From: Pseudomonadota bacterium
GTDB lineage: Bacteria > Pseudomonadota > Gammaproteobacteria > Burkholderiales > Burkholderiaceae_C
NCBI GenBank assembly: GCA_018242005.1
Contig: JAFECU010000305.1
Span: forward strand, 1 to 41,389
Direction of reading: 5' to 3'
DNA: 41,389 nt
In this document: positions 7,177 to 17,554 of the stretch, in pieces
Position numbering within the stretch: the first letter of the stretch is position 1
Layout of the letters: each line of letters begins with the position of its first letter
Translations under genes and position numbers: made by a program
Notes under the pieces: generated by a model
Told to the model about the DNA's origin: nothing
What the model saw: only the letters and a program-made list of their open reading frames with translations
Database searches by the model: none

Positions 7177-10100
7177 ATGGACATGAACCGCCGGCATTTC
7201 TTCCGCGTGAGCGGCGCGGGACTGGTTGGCTCCAGCCTTGTCGCCATGGGCTTTTCGCCCGCTGCCGCGCTTGCCGAGGTCCGCCAGTACAAGCTGGCCG
7301 CCACCACCGTCACCCGCCAGACCTGCACCTACTGCTCGGTCGGCTGCGGCATCCTGATGTATGCGCTGGGCGATGGCGTCAAGAACGCCAAGCTGTCGGT
7401 GATCCACGTCGAGGGCGACCCCGACCACCCGGTCAACCGCGGCACGCTGTGCCCCAAGGGCGCAGGCCTGCTGGACTTCGTCCACAGCCCCAACCGCCTG
7501 CTCTACCCCGAGTACCGCGCGCCCGGCGCCAAGGAATGGCAGCGCCTGTCCTGGGACGATGCCCTCACGCGCATCGCCAAGCTGCTCAAGGACGACCGCG
7601 ACGCCAACTTCCAGGCCAAGACCCAGGACGGCCTCACCGTGAACCGCTGGCTCACCACCGGCATGCTGGCCGCCTCGGCGTCGAGCAACGAGGCCGGCTA
7701 CATCACCTACAAAGTGGCCCGCTCCTGGGGCCTGCTGGCATTCGACAACCAAGCCCGTGTTTGACACGGCCCGACGGTGGCAGGTCTTGCCCCGACGTTT
7801 GGCCGTGGAGCGATGACGAACCATTGGGTCGACATCAAGAACGCGGACGTTATTTTGATCATGGGCGGCAATGCCGCCGAAGCGCATCCCTGCGGCTTCA
7901 AGTGGGTGACCGAAGCGAAGGCGCACAACAAGGCGCACTTCATGGTGGTCGACCCGCGGTTCAACCGCTCGGCCTCGGTCGCCGATTTCTATGCCCCCAT
8001 CCGGTCGGGCAGCGACATCGTGTTCCTCGGCGGGGTCATCAACTACCTGCTGTCCAACGACAAGATCCACCACGAGTACGTGCACAACTACACGGACTTC
8101 AGCTTCATCGTGCGCGATGACTTCGAATTCGTGGACGGCATCTTCTCGGGCTACAACGAGGAAAAGCGCCAGTACGACAAGAAGAGCTGGGACTACGAGC
8201 TGGGCGACGACGGTTTCGTGAAGACCGACCCCACGCTGCAGCACCCGCGCTGCGTGTACCAGCTCATGAAGAAGCACTACGAGAGCTACACGCCCGAGAA
8301 GGTGGAGAGCGTCTGCGGCACGCCCCAGGCCAAGTTCCTGCACGTGTGCGAGAAGATCGCCGGCACCGCCGTGCCCGGCCGCGCCATGACCATCATGTAC
8401 GCGCTGGGCTGGACGCAGCACTCCATCGGCGCGCAGATCCTGCGCTGCGCCGCCATGGTGCAGCTGCTGTGCGGCAACATCGGCGTGGCCGGCGGCGGCA
8501 TGAATGCGCTGCGCGGGCACTCCAACATCCAGGGCCTGACCGACCTGGGCCTGCTCTCGGCCAGCCAGCCGGGCTACCTGACGCTACCGGGCGAGAAGGA
8601 GCAGGACTACCAGGCCTACATCGCCGCTCGCACGCAGAAACCCCTGCGCGCGGGCCAGATGAGCTACTGGCAGAACTACCCCAAGTTCCACGTCAGCCTC
8701 ATGAAGTCCTTCTTCGGGGCCAACGCCACGGCGGAGAACAACTGGTGCTTCGACTACCTGCCCAAGCTGGACAAGCAGTACGACATGCTGCAGATCTTCC
8801 AGCTCATGAACGAGGGCAAGGTCAACGGCTACATCGCGCAGGGCTTCAACCCGATCGCGGCGCTGTCCAACAGCGGCCGCGTGCGCGACGGCCTGGCCAA
8901 GCTCAAGTTCCTGGTCGTCATGGACCCGCTGGCCACGGAGACCTCGGAGTTCTGGAAGAACTACGGCGAGTACAACGACATCGACACGGCCTCCGTGCAG
9001 ACCGAGGTGTTCCGCCTGCCCACGACCTGCTTCGCCGAGGAAGAAGGCGCGGTGGTGAGCTCCTCGCGCGTGCTGCAGTGGCACTGGAAGGCGGCCGAGC
9101 CACCGGGCGAGGCCAAGACCGACGTGGCCATCATGTCGGCCCTGCACCTGCGCCTGAAGGCCCTCTACCAGAAGGACGGCGGCGCCTTCCCCGACCCGAT
9201 CGTGAACCTGGACTGGAAGTACGCGCAGCCCGCGCACCCGAGCTCCGAGGAGATCGCCAAGGAATACAACGGCAAGGCGCTCGTGGACCTGCTCGACCCC
9301 AAGGACCCGGGTAAGGTGCTGCGCCCCGCGGGCCAGCAGGTCTCGAGCTTCGCCGAGCTGCGCGACGACGGCAGCACCGCCTGTGGCTGCTGGATCTATG
9401 CCGGCGCGTGGACGCAGGCAGGCAACCAGATGGGCCGGCGCGACAGCTCCGACCCCTCGGGCATAGGCAACACGCTGAACTGGGCCTGGGCCTGGCCGGC
9501 CAACCGCCGCGTGCTCTACAACCGGGCCTCGGCCGACCTGCAGGGCAAGGCGTTCAACCCGAGCCGCAAGCTGGTCGAATGGAACGGCAAGAGCTGGGGC
9601 GGCTACGACGTGCCCGACATGGGGCTGACGCTCGCGCCCGACACGGGCGCCGGGCCGTTCATCATGAACCCCGAGGGCGTGGCGCGCTTCTTCGCGCGCA
9701 AGGGCATGAACGAAGGGCCCTTCCCCACGCACTACGAGCCGTTCGACACGCCCGTGGGCCGCAACCCGATGTACCCGGACAACCCCAAGGCCACGTCCTC
9801 GCCGGCCGCACGGGTGTTCCCGCACATCTGGGAAACCTTCGGCAAGGCGGACGAGTTCCCCCACGTGGGCACAACCTACCGCCTGACCGAGCATTTCCAC
9901 TACTGGACCAAGCACTCGCTGGTCAATGCCATCACGCAGCCCGAGCAGTTCGTCGAAATCGGCGAGGCCCTGGCCAAGGAACTGGGCATCGTGGCGGGCG
10001 ACCGCGTCAAGGTCAGCTCCAAGCGCGGCTTCATCAAGGCGGTGGCGGTGGTCACCAAGCGGATCAAGCCGATGAAGATCGAGGGCAAGACCGTGCACCA

Positions 10101-10242
10101 TGTCGGCATCCCCATCCACTGGGGATTCAAGGGCCTGACCAAGCCAGGCTACCTGGCCAACACGCTGACGCCGTTCGTCGGCGACGGCAATACCAACACG
10201 CCGGAATTCAAGTCCTTCCTCGTGAAGGTCGAGAAGGCGTAA
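7177..10242 (+). CDS. fdnG: Formate dehydrogenase alpha subunit, selenocysteine-containing
   Basis: A 1021-residue catalytic subunit of the periplasmic, membrane-bound formate dehydrogenase (FDH-N/O type; E. coli FdnG is 1015). It oxidises formate to CO2 at a Mo- or W-bis-MGD centre. The N-terminus has a Tat signal with twin Arg at 5-6 (RRHFF). A [4Fe-4S] motif uses Cys 50, 53, 57 and 92. Codon 196 (7762-7764) is an in-frame UGA in the context NQARV-U-HGPT, the same residue number as Sec196 of E. coli FdnG. The reading frame continues with FdnG-like sequence for 825 more codons, and a SECIS hairpin follows. A simple translation would split the gene in two; it should be read as one. The start is set by GAGGAGGT upstream. 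fdnH follows after 10 bases. Confidence 0.97.
7762..7800 (+). promoter_or_regulatory. Bacterial SECIS element with UGA(Sec) codon
   Basis: The UGA at 7762-7764 is followed by a hairpin whose apical part is GGCA-GGUCU-UGCC (7779-7791), closed below by CGG (7775-7777) pairing with CCG (7792-7794). A single U at 7778 is bulged between the two helices. Counting from the U of UGA, this bulged base is position 17, and the loop G and U are at 23 and 24. In the E. coli fdhF SECIS these same features are what SelB recognises. Confidence 0.93.
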
Positions 10243-10252
10243 GGAGGCCACG

Positions 10253-11182
10253 ATGTCATTGCAATCCCTCGATATCAAGCGCCTCTCCGCCACCACCACC
10301 CCTGCGCCGCAGGCGCGTTCCCCCCAGTCGGGCGAGGTGGCCAAGCTCATCGATGTCTCCAAGTGCATCGGGTGCAAGGCCTGCCAGACCGCCTGCATGG
10401 AGTGGAACGACCTGCGCCAGGAGCCCGGCGTGAACGTAGGCGTCTACGACAACCCCAACGACCTGACCGAAAACGCGTGGACGGTGATGCGCTTCACCGA
10501 ATACGACAACGAGGCCAGCGGCAACCTGGAATGGCTGATCCGCAAGGACGGCTGCATGCACTGCGAGGACCCGGGCTGTCTGAAGGCCTGCCCGTCGCCC
10601 GGCGCCATCGTGCAGTACACGAACGGCATCTTGGACTTCCATGAGGAGAAGTGCATAGGCTGCGGCTACTGCGTCACCGGTTGCCCGTTCAACGTGCCGC
10701 GCATCTCCAAGAAGGACAACAAGGCCTACAAGTGCACGCTGTGCTCCGACCGCGTGGCCGTGGGCCAGGAGCCGGCCTGCGTGAAGACCTGCCCCACGGG
10801 TGCCATCGTGTTCGGCACCAAACAGGCCATGAAGGACCACGCCGAGGAGCGCATCGCCGACCTCAAGGAGCGCGGCTTCGACAAGGCCGGCCTGTACGAC
10901 CCGGCCGGCGTGGGCGGCACGCATGTCATGTACGTGCTGCACCATGCGGACAAGCCCTCGCTGTATGCCAGCCTGCCCGACGAGCCCAAGATCAGCCCGC
11001 TGGTGGGCCTGTGGAAGGGCGTTTCCAAGCCGCTCGCCATGGCCGCTCTGGGCGCGGCGGCCCTGGGCAGCCTGTTCCACTACATCACCAAGGGGCCCAA
11101 CGACGTCTCCAAGGAACTGGAGGACGAGATGGACCGCCAGGACCGTGAGGCCGATGCCGCCCACAAGGAGAGCCAGCCATGA
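10253..11182 (+). CDS. fdnH: Formate dehydrogenase iron-sulfur beta subunit
   Basis: A 309-residue electron-transfer subunit (E. coli FdnH 294). It carries four ferredoxin-type Cys groups: [35 protein letters not shown], and CTLC with CVKTC, expected to bind four [4Fe-4S] clusters that pass electrons from FdnG to the cytochrome. A C-terminal hydrophobic helix (about 260-280, [15 protein letters not shown]) anchors it in the membrane, facing the periplasm. AAGGAGG at 10241-10247 is the ribosome binding site and overlaps the fdnG stop. Its stop overlaps the fdnI start (ATGA). Confidence 0.96.
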   Translation: MSLQSLDIKRLSATTTPAPQARSPQSGEVAKLIDVSKCIGCKACQTACMEWNDLRQEPGVNVGVYDNPNDLTENAWTVMRFTEYDNEASGNLEWLIRKDGCMHCEDPGCLKACPSPGAIVQYTNGILDFHEEKCIGCGYCVTGCPFNVPRISKKDNKAYKCTLCSDRVAVGQEPACVKTCPTGAIVFGTKQAMKDHAEERIADLKERGFDKAGLYDPAGVGGTHVMYVLHHADKPSLYASLPDEPKISPLVGLWKGVSKPLAMAALGAAALGSLFHYITKGPNDVSKELEDEMDRQDREADAAHKESQP

Positions 11183-11805
11183 GACGCAATCCACGCGACC
11201 TGCAGCGCTACACGGCCGGCGAGCGCGCCAACCACTGGATCGTGGGCATCTGCTTCATCCTGCTCGCGCTCTCGGGCCTGGCGTTCTTCCACCCGGCGTT
11301 CTTCCCGCTCACGCAGCTGTTCGGCGGCGGGCCCTGGACGCGCATCCTGCACCCCTACGTCGGGGTGGTGATGTTCGTGTTCTTCCTGGCCATGGCCCTG
11401 CGCTTTGCCGCGCTCAACATGATCGAGCAGCGCGATGTCGAATGGCTCAAGAACGTGGACAAGATGGTGGACGGCGACGACCACGACATGCCCGAGCAGG
11501 GCAAGTACAACGGCGGCCAGAAACTGCTGTTCTGGGGCCTGGTGATCGGAATGCTGGCCATCACGGCCAGCGGCGTGCTCATGTGGCGCGCCTGGTGGAC
11601 GCCGCCGATCACCGCGGTGCGCGCCGCCTCGGTGGTGCATGCCGTGGCCGCCGTGTGGATGATCGGCCTCATCATCCTGCACGTGTATGCCGCCATTTGG
11701 ACGCGCGGCACCATACGCGCCATGATGTACGGCACCGTCACCCGCGCCTGGGCCAAGCAGCACCACCGCGGCTGGTACCGCAAAGTCACGGGCGATAACA
11801 ACTAA
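11179..11805 (+). CDS. fdnI: Formate dehydrogenase cytochrome b gamma subunit
   Basis: A 208-residue inner-membrane cytochrome b556-type subunit (E. coli FdnI 217, FdoI 211). Four hydrophobic helices are visible at about 17-37, 53-75, 113-133 and 150-173. They include His residues suited to heme b ligation (NHW near residue 16, LHPY near 56, VVHAV near 154, LHVY near 168). It takes electrons from FdnH and reduces quinone. Translation is coupled to fdnH by ATGA. The stop is immediately followed by the post-stop repeat. Confidence 0.95.
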   Translation: MRRNPRDLQRYTAGERANHWIVGICFILLALSGLAFFHPAFFPLTQLFGGGPWTRILHPYVGVVMFVFFLAMALRFAALNMIEQRDVEWLKNVDKMVDGDDHDMPEQGKYNGGQKLLFWGLVIGMLAITASGVLMWRAWWTPPITAVRAASVVHAVAAVWMIGLIILHVYAAIWTRGTIRAMMYGTVTRAWAKQHHRGWYRKVTGDNN

Positions 11806-11895
11806 CCCCCCTGAGTCGCCTGCGGCGCCTTCCCCCCAGGAGGACGCCGCCAGCGGCCTGGCAAAGCCAGCTCCGCGGCGTCTGCTGGCCTGGGC
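11806..11895 (+). repeat. Post-stop GC-rich repeat (copy 2), possible terminator
   Basis: Directly after the fdnI stop comes CCCCCTGAG, a GC hairpin (CGCCTGCGGCG) and TTCCCCCC, the same layout as 1-58 on the minus strand. A second GC-rich block (GGCAAAGCC core, about 11860-11870) follows. It may attenuate transcription between fdnGHI and fdhE. Confidence 0.5.
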
Positions 11896-11999
11896 CGCGC
11901 CCCACGTCAGGAAGCGCCGAAAGCTGATACCCTGCCACCGTTTCTGCCGCCAGCAGCAACCCTGCCCGGCGGCAGTTGCATTTCTGGAGATCTGATTCC

Positions 12000-12950
12000 G
12001 TGCAACGCATTCTTCAACCGGGCGAGATCGAAGCCCTCGATCGCACCAGCCCGCTTCGCATCCGCCTGCCCCAGCCCGCCAGCCTGTTCGCAGACCGCGC
12101 CGCGCGCCTGGCGCAAAAGGCCGAAGGCAACCCGATTGGCGACTACCTGCGCTTTCTGGCCCGACTGGTGCGCGCCCAGCAGCAGGCGGCGGGCACGGTG
12201 CAGACCACTGCGCCCGATCCCGCCCAGATCGCCCAGGCGCAGGCGCATTCCATGCCCCTGCTGCCCGCGGCCAGCCACATCGACCCCGCCTGGCAGGGCG
12301 TGCTCGACCAGTTGCTCGCCGCGCTCGATGGCGCGGCCGAACTGCCCGCGGCGCTGCAGCCGACGCTGCAGAGCCTGCGCGCCATGCCGGCGCAGGAGCG
12401 TGACGCGCTGGCGCGCCGCGTGCTCGTCGGCCTGCTGTCCGGACCGGCCGACCTGGCCGCAGCCCCCATCGTCATGGCGGCGCTGCAGGTGGTGTTCGCC
12501 GACCGCGCAAGCCGCTTGCAAGAACGCGATATCCCCTACACCGACCCGGCCACCATCTGCCCGGTATGCGGCGGCGTGCCCGTGGCCAGCGTGCTGCGCA
12601 TCGGCGGGCGCGAGGCCGGGCTGCGCTACCTGCACTGCGGCACCTGCTGCACCGAATGGCACATGGTGCGCGTCAAGTGCAGCCACTGCGAATCGACCAA
12701 GGGCATACGCTACCAGGGCCTGCAGAGCGAGGGCGATGGCCACAAGGACGAGGTAGTGCTGGCCGAAACCTGCGACCAGTGCCACAGCTACCGCAAAATC
12801 ACCAACCAGGAAAAAGACCCGCTGGCCGAGCCCCTGGCCGACGACCTGGCCACCCTGCTGCTGGACCTGCTCATGGGCGAGACCGACTACGCGCGCGCCA
12901 GCATGAACCCCCTGCTGCCCATGGCCGAGGCCGAGGGCCCGGCGCCATGA
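12000..12950 (+). CDS. fdhE: Formate dehydrogenase accessory protein FdhE
   Basis: A 316-residue cytoplasmic FdhE (E. coli 309), a metal-binding protein needed for activity of respiratory formate dehydrogenases. The C-terminal part carries the Cys pairs typical of the family: CPVCGG, CGTCC, CSHC and CDQC, arranged as rubredoxin-like knuckles. The start is taken as GTG at 12000, with CTGGAGA (11983-11989) as ribosome binding site; a TTG eight codons upstream would include that site. Its stop overlaps the selA start (ATGA), so maturation and Sec synthesis are translationally coupled. Confidence 0.93.
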   Translation: MQRILQPGEIEALDRTSPLRIRLPQPASLFADRAARLAQKAEGNPIGDYLRFLARLVRAQQQAAGTVQTTAPDPAQIAQAQAHSMPLLPAASHIDPAWQGVLDQLLAALDGAAELPAALQPTLQSLRAMPAQERDALARRVLVGLLSGPADLAAAPIVMAALQVVFADRASRLQERDIPYTDPATICPVCGGVPVASVLRIGGREAGLRYLHCGTCCTEWHMVRVKCSHCESTKGIRYQGLQSEGDGHKDEVVLAETCDQCHSYRKITNQEKDPLAEPLADDLATLLLDLLMGETDYARASMNPLLPMAEAEGPAP

Positions 12951-14365
12951 ACGGGGCGGCCCGCCTGCCCGGCGTGGACCGTGTGCTGTCCACGCCGCTC
13001 GGGCGCACGCTGTCGGCCGAATACGGGGCGTCGTCCACCACCGCCGCCGTGCGCACCGCGCTCGACGCACTGCGCCCCGCCGCACTCGCGGGCAAGGTGG
13101 CCACCGAGCAGCTTGCGCCCGATGCGGTGGCCGCGCGCGCACAGCAGCACCTGGCCGAGCGCTTCGCACCGCGCCTCACGGCCGTGTTCAACCTCACCGG
13201 CACGGTGCTGCACACCAACCTGGGCCGCGCTCTGCTGCCCGACGAGGCCGTGCAGGCCGTGGTGCAGGCGCTGACCACGCCGGCCAACCTTGAGTTCGAC
13301 CTGACCACGGGCGGGCGCGGCGACCGCGACGACCTCATCACCGACCTGCTGCGCGAGCTCACGGGCGCCGAGGCCGCCACCGTGGTCAACAACAACGCCG
13401 CCGCCGTGCTGCTCACGCTCAACGCCCTGGCGCCGCGCAAGGAGGTCATCGTCTCGCGTGGCGAACTGGTCGAGATCGGCGGCGCCTTCCGCATCCCCGA
13501 CATCATGGGCCGCGCAGGCTGCAGGCTGGTCGAGGTGGGCACCACCAACCGCACCCACGCCAAGGACTACGAGGGCGCCATCACCGACCGCACCGCGCTG
13601 CTCATGAAGGTGCATTGCAGCAACTACGCCGTGACCGGCTTCACCAAGAGCGTGCCCAAGGCCGAGGTGGCGCAGATCGCCCACGCACGCGGCCTGCCGT
13701 TGGCCGTCGATCTGGGCAGCGGCACCCTGGTGGACCTGGCGCAATGGGGCCTGCCGCACGAGCCCACAGTGCGCGACGTGGTCGCCGCCGGCGCCGACAT
13801 CGTCACCTTCAGCGGAGACAAGCTGCTGGGCGGCCCGCAGGCCGGGCTGATCGTGGGCCGCAAGGATCTCATCGCCAGGATCAAGAAGAACCCGCTCAAG
13901 CGCGCGCTGCGCGTGGGCAAGCTGACGCTGGCCGCGCTCGAGCCCGTGCTGCGCCTGTACCTCACGCCCGAGCGCCTGCCCGAGCGCCTGACCACGCTGC
14001 GCCTGTTCACACGGCCGCAGGCCGACATGCGCGCCCAGGCCGAGCAACTGCTGGCGCCGCTCCAGGCCGCGGTCGGCGCGGACTACCACGTGCGCAGCGC
14101 GCCCCTGTTCAGCCAGATCGGCAGCGGCGCCCTGCCCGTGGACACACTGCCCAGCCACGGCCTGGCCATCGCGCCGACCAGCCCCAGGCGCACCGGGCGC
14201 GCCCTCGCCAAGTTGGAAACCGCGCTGCGCGCCCTGCCCCGCCCGGTCATTGGCCACATCGCCAGCGACGTGCTGTGGCTCGACCTGCGCTGCCTCGAGG
14301 CGGGCGACATGCCCGCCTTCACGGCGCAGCTGCCGCGGCTCCACGATGGGCTTGCTCAGGCATGA
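12947..14365 (+). CDS. selA: L-seryl-tRNA(Sec) selenium transferase
   Basis: A 472-residue PLP enzyme (E. coli SelA 463). It converts Ser-tRNA(Sec) to Sec-tRNA(Sec) using selenophosphate and acts as a decameric ring in the cytoplasm. The PLP lysine is K292 in [13 protein letters not shown] (E. coli K295). The N-terminal tRNA-binding region and the [17 protein letters not shown] segment (about 81-97) are conserved. The start overlaps the fdhE stop. The longer frame upstream lies inside fdhE and is not coding. selB follows after a 217-bp gap filled with repeats. Confidence 0.97.
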   Translation: MNGAARLPGVDRVLSTPLGRTLSAEYGASSTTAAVRTALDALRPAALAGKVATEQLAPDAVAARAQQHLAERFAPRLTAVFNLTGTVLHTNLGRALLPDEAVQAVVQALTTPANLEFDLTTGGRGDRDDLITDLLRELTGAEAATVVNNNAAAVLLTLNALAPRKEVIVSRGELVEIGGAFRIPDIMGRAGCRLVEVGTTNRTHAKDYEGAITDRTALLMKVHCSNYAVTGFTKSVPKAEVAQIAHARGLPLAVDLGSGTLVDLAQWGLPHEPTVRDVVAAGADIVTFSGDKLLGGPQAGLIVGRKDLIARIKKNPLKRALRVGKLTLAALEPVLRLYLTPERLPERLTTLRLFTRPQADMRAQAEQLLAPLQAAVGADYHVRSAPLFSQIGSGALPVDTLPSHGLAIAPTSPRRTGRALAKLETALRALPRPVIGHIASDVLWLDLRCLEAGDMPAFTAQLPRLHDGLAQA

Positions 14366-14402
14366 GCGCCAAACCCATCGCCAGGCTGGGCAAGGCCGCA
14401 AG

Positions 14403-14492
14403 CCCTCACCCCCGCCCTCTCCCAAAGGGAGAGGGAGCAAAGCCCGCGCGACCGATCGCCCTCGCCCCTTTGGGGAGAGGGAGGGGCGAGGG
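14403..14492. repeat. REP-like long inverted repeat
   Basis: Arms at 14403-14427 and 14468-14492 (CCCTCACCCCC...CCCTCTCCC against GGGAGAGGGAGGGGCGAGGG) form an imperfect inverted repeat with an inner GGGAGAGGG. This purine/pyrimidine pattern is widely dispersed in proteobacterial intergenic DNA. It lies between selA and selB and may form an mRNA hairpin. Confidence 0.6.
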
Positions 14493-14524
14493 TCTGCCGC
14501 AGCCGGCAGCTACCCAGACGAAAT

Positions 14525-14578
14525 CGGCATCCAACGCTTTATTGGCAAGTGCAAGCAGCTACTTAATAGATAGCAACT
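14525..14578 (-). repeat. Dispersed palindrome (copy 3) in front of selB
   Basis: On the minus strand this reads TAGCTGCTTGCACTTGCC, then AAAGCGTTGGATGCC. It ends four bases before the selB ATG, so the selB leader and ribosome binding region are made by the element; no strong Shine-Dalgarno is visible. Confidence 0.6.
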
Positions 14579-14582
14579 CACC

Positions 14583-16514
14583 ATGATCATCGGCACCGCA
14601 GGCCATATCGACCACGGCAAGACCTCGCTCGTGCGCGCGCTCACCGGCGTGGAGACTGACCGCCTGCCCGAGGAAAAGCGCCGCGGCATCTCCATCGAAC
14701 TGGGCTACGCCTACCTGCACGCGCCGGATGGCCACGGCCAGAACGTTTCACTGGGCTTCGTGGACATGCCGGGCCACGAGCGCCTGCTGCACACCATGCT
14801 CGCGGGCGCCACGGGCATCGCCCATGCCCTGCTCATCGTCGCCGCCGACGACGGCGTGATGCCGCAGACGCGCGAGCACCTGGCCGTGGTGGCGCTGCTC
14901 GGCGTCACCCAGGGCACGGTGGCCATCACAAAAATAGACAGGCTGGACCCCGCCACGCGCAACGCGCGCCTGGCCCAGGTGCAGGCCGACGTGCGCGCGC
15001 TGCTTGCGCCCACGGCGCTGGCGGGCGCGCCCATGTTCCCCGTCTCCACCATCACGGGCGAGGGCGTAGACAGCCTGCGCCAGCACCTGCTGGACAGCGC
15101 CCGGCGGCATGGCGCCGGCCCGCAGGACGCCGCGCGCGCCTTCCGCCTGGCCGTCGATCGCGCCTTCACGCTGGCGGGCGTGGGCACGGTGGTCACCGGC
15201 ACCGTGGCCAGCGGCCGGGTGCGCATGGGCGACGAACTGCTGCTCGCGCCCAGCAACCGCAGCCTGCGCGTGCGCGGCATCCACGCGCAGAACCAACCCG
15301 CCGACGAGGCGCATGCCGGCCAGCGCTGCGCCCTGGCGCTCGCAGGCGTGGCCAAGGACGAGGTGCAGCGTGGCGACTGGGCCTGCGCGCCCGCCATCGC
15401 GCTGGCCACGACGCGCATCGACGTCGAATGCACGCTCTGGCCCGACGAGCCGAAGGCCCTGCGCTCGGGCACGCCCGTGCATGTGCACCTGGGCAGCAGC
15501 GACGTGATGGGCAGCATCGTGCTGCTCGAGGGCGACAGCCTCGCCCCCGGCGCCACGGCCCTGGCCCAGCTCGTGCTGCACGCCAGCGTGGCCGCCTGGC
15601 ATGGCGACCGCGGCGTGCTGCGCGACGCATCGGCCACGCGCACCATGGCAGGGGTGCGCGTGCTCGACCCCTTTGCGCCGCAGCGCTACCGCCGCACGCC
15701 CGAGCGCCTGGCACAGCTGGCCGCCCAGGCCCTACCCGAGCGCGCCGCGCGCATCGCCGCCCTGCTTGACCAGTCGCCCCTGGGCCTGGACCTCGTGCAG
15801 ACCGCCCGCGCCGAGGGCCTGGCCGCCCCCGACGCCCTGCCCCTGCCCGAAGTCGCCATACGCCTGGACGGCGGCAGGGCGGCCATTGGCCCGGCCCTGC
15901 TGCAGGCGCTGCAGGCCCAGGCCGTGGAGCGCCTGCACGCCTTCCATGAAGGCAACCCCGGCGAGATCGGCCCCGATACGCGGCGCCTGCGCCGCCTGGC
16001 CGCGCCGCGCGCGGGCGATGCGCTCTGGCAGCACCTGATCGACGACCTGGTGGCCCGCAGCACCATCGTGCGCAGCGGCCACTGGCTGCACCTGCCCGCG
16101 CATGCCGCACACATGAACGCCACCGAAGAAAAGCTGGCCCAGCAGCTCATGCCACTGCTGCTGGCCGGCGGCTTCGACCCGCCCTGGGTGCGCAAGCTGG
16201 CGCAGGACTGCGGCGCCGCCGAGGCCCTGGTGCGCCAGACCCTGGCCAGCCTGGCGCGGCGCGGCGAGGTCTTTCAGTGCGTCAAAGACCTGTACTATCC
16301 GCTGCCTACAATCGAGCGCCTGGCCGCCATCGCACGCGACTGCATGGCCAGCGGTGATGCGGTGCAGGCATCGGCCTTTCGCGACGCCACGGGCCTGGGC
16401 CGCAAGCGCGCCATTCAGCTGCTGGAATTCTTCGACCGCGTGGGCTTCACGCGCCGCGTGAAGGACGCGCATCTGCTGCGCCCGGGCACACCGCTGTTTG
16501 CGGCGCGCGATTGA
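14583..16514 (+). CDS. selB: Selenocysteine-specific elongation factor SelB
   Basis: A 643-residue GTPase (E. coli SelB 614). It carries Sec-tRNA(Sec) to ribosomes paused at UGA by binding the SECIS hairpin. The EF-Tu-like part has GHIDHGKT at 7-14, the switch region RRGISIELG (about 34-42), DMPGH (about 61-65) and the TKID motif. The C-terminal ~270 residues form the winged-helix repeats that bind SECIS RNA. The P-loop has the usual SelB form. The stop is 9 bases before tRNA-Sec, which suggests co-transcription. Upstream, the only leader sequence is repeat DNA. Confidence 0.97.
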   Translation: MIIGTAGHIDHGKTSLVRALTGVETDRLPEEKRRGISIELGYAYLHAPDGHGQNVSLGFVDMPGHERLLHTMLAGATGIAHALLIVAADDGVMPQTREHLAVVALLGVTQGTVAITKIDRLDPATRNARLAQVQADVRALLAPTALAGAPMFPVSTITGEGVDSLRQHLLDSARRHGAGPQDAARAFRLAVDRAFTLAGVGTVVTGTVASGRVRMGDELLLAPSNRSLRVRGIHAQNQPADEAHAGQRCALALAGVAKDEVQRGDWACAPAIALATTRIDVECTLWPDEPKALRSGTPVHVHLGSSDVMGSIVLLEGDSLAPGATALAQLVLHASVAAWHGDRGVLRDASATRTMAGVRVLDPFAPQRYRRTPERLAQLAAQALPERAARIAALLDQSPLGLDLVQTARAEGLAAPDALPLPEVAIRLDGGRAAIGPALLQALQAQAVERLHAFHEGNPGEIGPDTRRLRRLAAPRAGDALWQHLIDDLVARSTIVRSGHWLHLPAHAAHMNATEEKLAQQLMPLLLAGGFDPPWVRKLAQDCGAAEALVRQTLASLARRGEVFQCVKDLYYPLPTIERLAAIARDCMASGDAVQASAFRDATGLGRKRAIQLLEFFDRVGFTRRVKDAHLLRPGTPLFAARD

Positions 16515-16523
16515 GTCTAAATC

Positions 16524-16615
16524 GGAAGGGAAGCGCCCCCGGTGGGGCGCCCGGGCTTCAAACCCGGCGGGTTGCGCCACGCGCGGCCGGTGGGTTCGAC
16601 TCCCTCTCCCTTCCG
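16524..16615 (+). tRNA. selC: tRNA-Sec (UCA anticodon)
   Basis: A 92-nt selenocysteine tRNA without an encoded CCA. An 8-bp acceptor stem is formed by GGAAGGGA (16524-16531) and TCCCTTCC (16607-16614), followed by discriminator G. The 6-bp D stem GCGCCC/GGGCGC, anticodon arm CCGGG-CTTCAAA-CCCGG with anticodon TCA, long variable arm and GTTCGACT T-loop all fit bacterial tRNA-Sec. The T stem has one U-U mismatch. It lies directly downstream of selB. Confidence 0.96.
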
Positions 16616-16704
16616 CCCCCTGTTCTTTCGGCCTGGGCGGAATGTGTCCACGCTGCCCTGGCTTTTCGCACGTTTCGCTTCGGCGCCTTCTGCCGCCCAC
16701 ACTC

Positions 16705-17241
16705 CTATGGCGCTGGCGGGTAGCTCACCGCTCCGCCCTCTCCGACCACGGCCCCCGCCGTCAGCCGCGCCGGCTCCACCCTGCCGTGCCCCATGATGTG
16801 GAACACCGTCTCGCCCCTGGCCAGCAGATGGTCGGCAACGATGCGGCGGTGGCAGCGCCACCAGACGACCTCGGCGCACATCAGGGCGCAGCGCTTGTGC
16901 TGGCCCAGCGCCAGCACCTGCTCCAGGCCCGCATGGAACGCCGGCGTGCCCGCGTAGTCGGCATAGCGGTGAAAGCTGGCATTGCGCCACAGGCCATTGC
17001 GCTCGGCTGGCACGCCGGGCGTCTTGCCGCGCAGGCCGCCCAGCGCGGCCAGGTGCAGATAGGCCAGGCCCTGAGCGGCCAGCGCCGCACTCAGGCCCGA
17101 CTCATTGAACTGCGGATGCGCACGCGAGCCCGGCAGCTTGCGGATATCGATCAGGCAGGCGACCTGGCTCTCGCGCAACAGGGCGATGAATTCGTCCAGG
17201 CTGCGGCTCGCATGCCCTATCGTGAAGAACGGCTGTGCCAC
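16705..17241 (-). CDS. DUF488 family protein
   Basis: A 178-residue protein of the DUF488 family. Typical features are TIGHASRSLDEF at the N-terminus, DIRKLPGSRAHPQFN (about 32-46), LGGLRG (about 68-73) and a C-terminal CAEVVWWRCHRRIVAD segment with two Cys residues. The family is widespread and its biochemical role is not established. It is convergent with selC, and 6 bases downstream of the DUF2945-like gene on the same strand, so the two probably form an operon. Confidence 0.88.
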   Translation of the reverse strand: MAQPFFTIGHASRSLDEFIALLRESQVACLIDIRKLPGSRAHPQFNESGLSAALAAQGLAYLHLAALGGLRGKTPGVPAERNGLWRNASFHRYADYAGTPAFHAGLEQVLALGQHKRCALMCAEVVWWRCHRRIVADHLLARGETVFHIMGHGRVEPARLTAGAVVGEGGAVSYPPAP

Positions 17242-17247
17242 GGTGCA

Positions 17248-17457
17248 TCAAAGCCGCCGGAGCACGGCGCCGCGGTGGGCCGCGACATGCTCCGTCTTGT
17301 CGCTGCGGATCTCGTATTGTGGGTCGTCCGGCGTGGCGCGGTGGGTATGACCCTTGTAGTCGAAGTCGCTCGTGTGCACGGCGATGATGTGGCCGCAGAC
17401 ACGCCCGGCCTCCGAGTTCCAGCTCACATGGTCGCCTACCTTGAATTTTTCGGCCAT
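17248..17457 (-). CDS. DUF2945 / HVA1-type small protein
   Basis: A 69-residue protein matching the small DUF2945 (hypervirulence-associated, tudor-like) family: KVGDHVSWNSEAGRVCGHI, then HRATPDDPQYEIRSDKT. The start at MAEKF is set by GGGAGGTG just upstream on the minus strand; a 33-residue extension is not supported. It is probably co-transcribed with the DUF488 gene. The family's molecular function is unknown. Confidence 0.82.
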   Translation of the reverse strand: MAEKFKVGDHVSWNSEAGRVCGHIIAVHTSDFDYKGHTHRATPDDPQYEIRSDKTEHVAAHRGAVLRRL

Positions 17458-17554
17458 CTGTGCACCTCCCGGGCAATTCGTGCGTTGCTCACAAGCCTGT
17501 CCGTTCTGCGCACTATAGCGATGGCGCCGCGGACAAGCTCTTCGCCCGCGCATC

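Noticed and set aside
7177-7764. fdnG as a broken gene (pseudogene or frameshift) because of a stop at codon 196
   Set aside because: The frame continues with FdnG-like sequence, the UGA is at the known Sec196 position, a SECIS hairpin follows at the right distance, and selA, selB and selC are nearby.
8584-10398. 604-codon minus-strand frame across fdnG and fdnH
   Set aside because: It is antisense to well-supported formate dehydrogenase genes and has biased composition without motifs.
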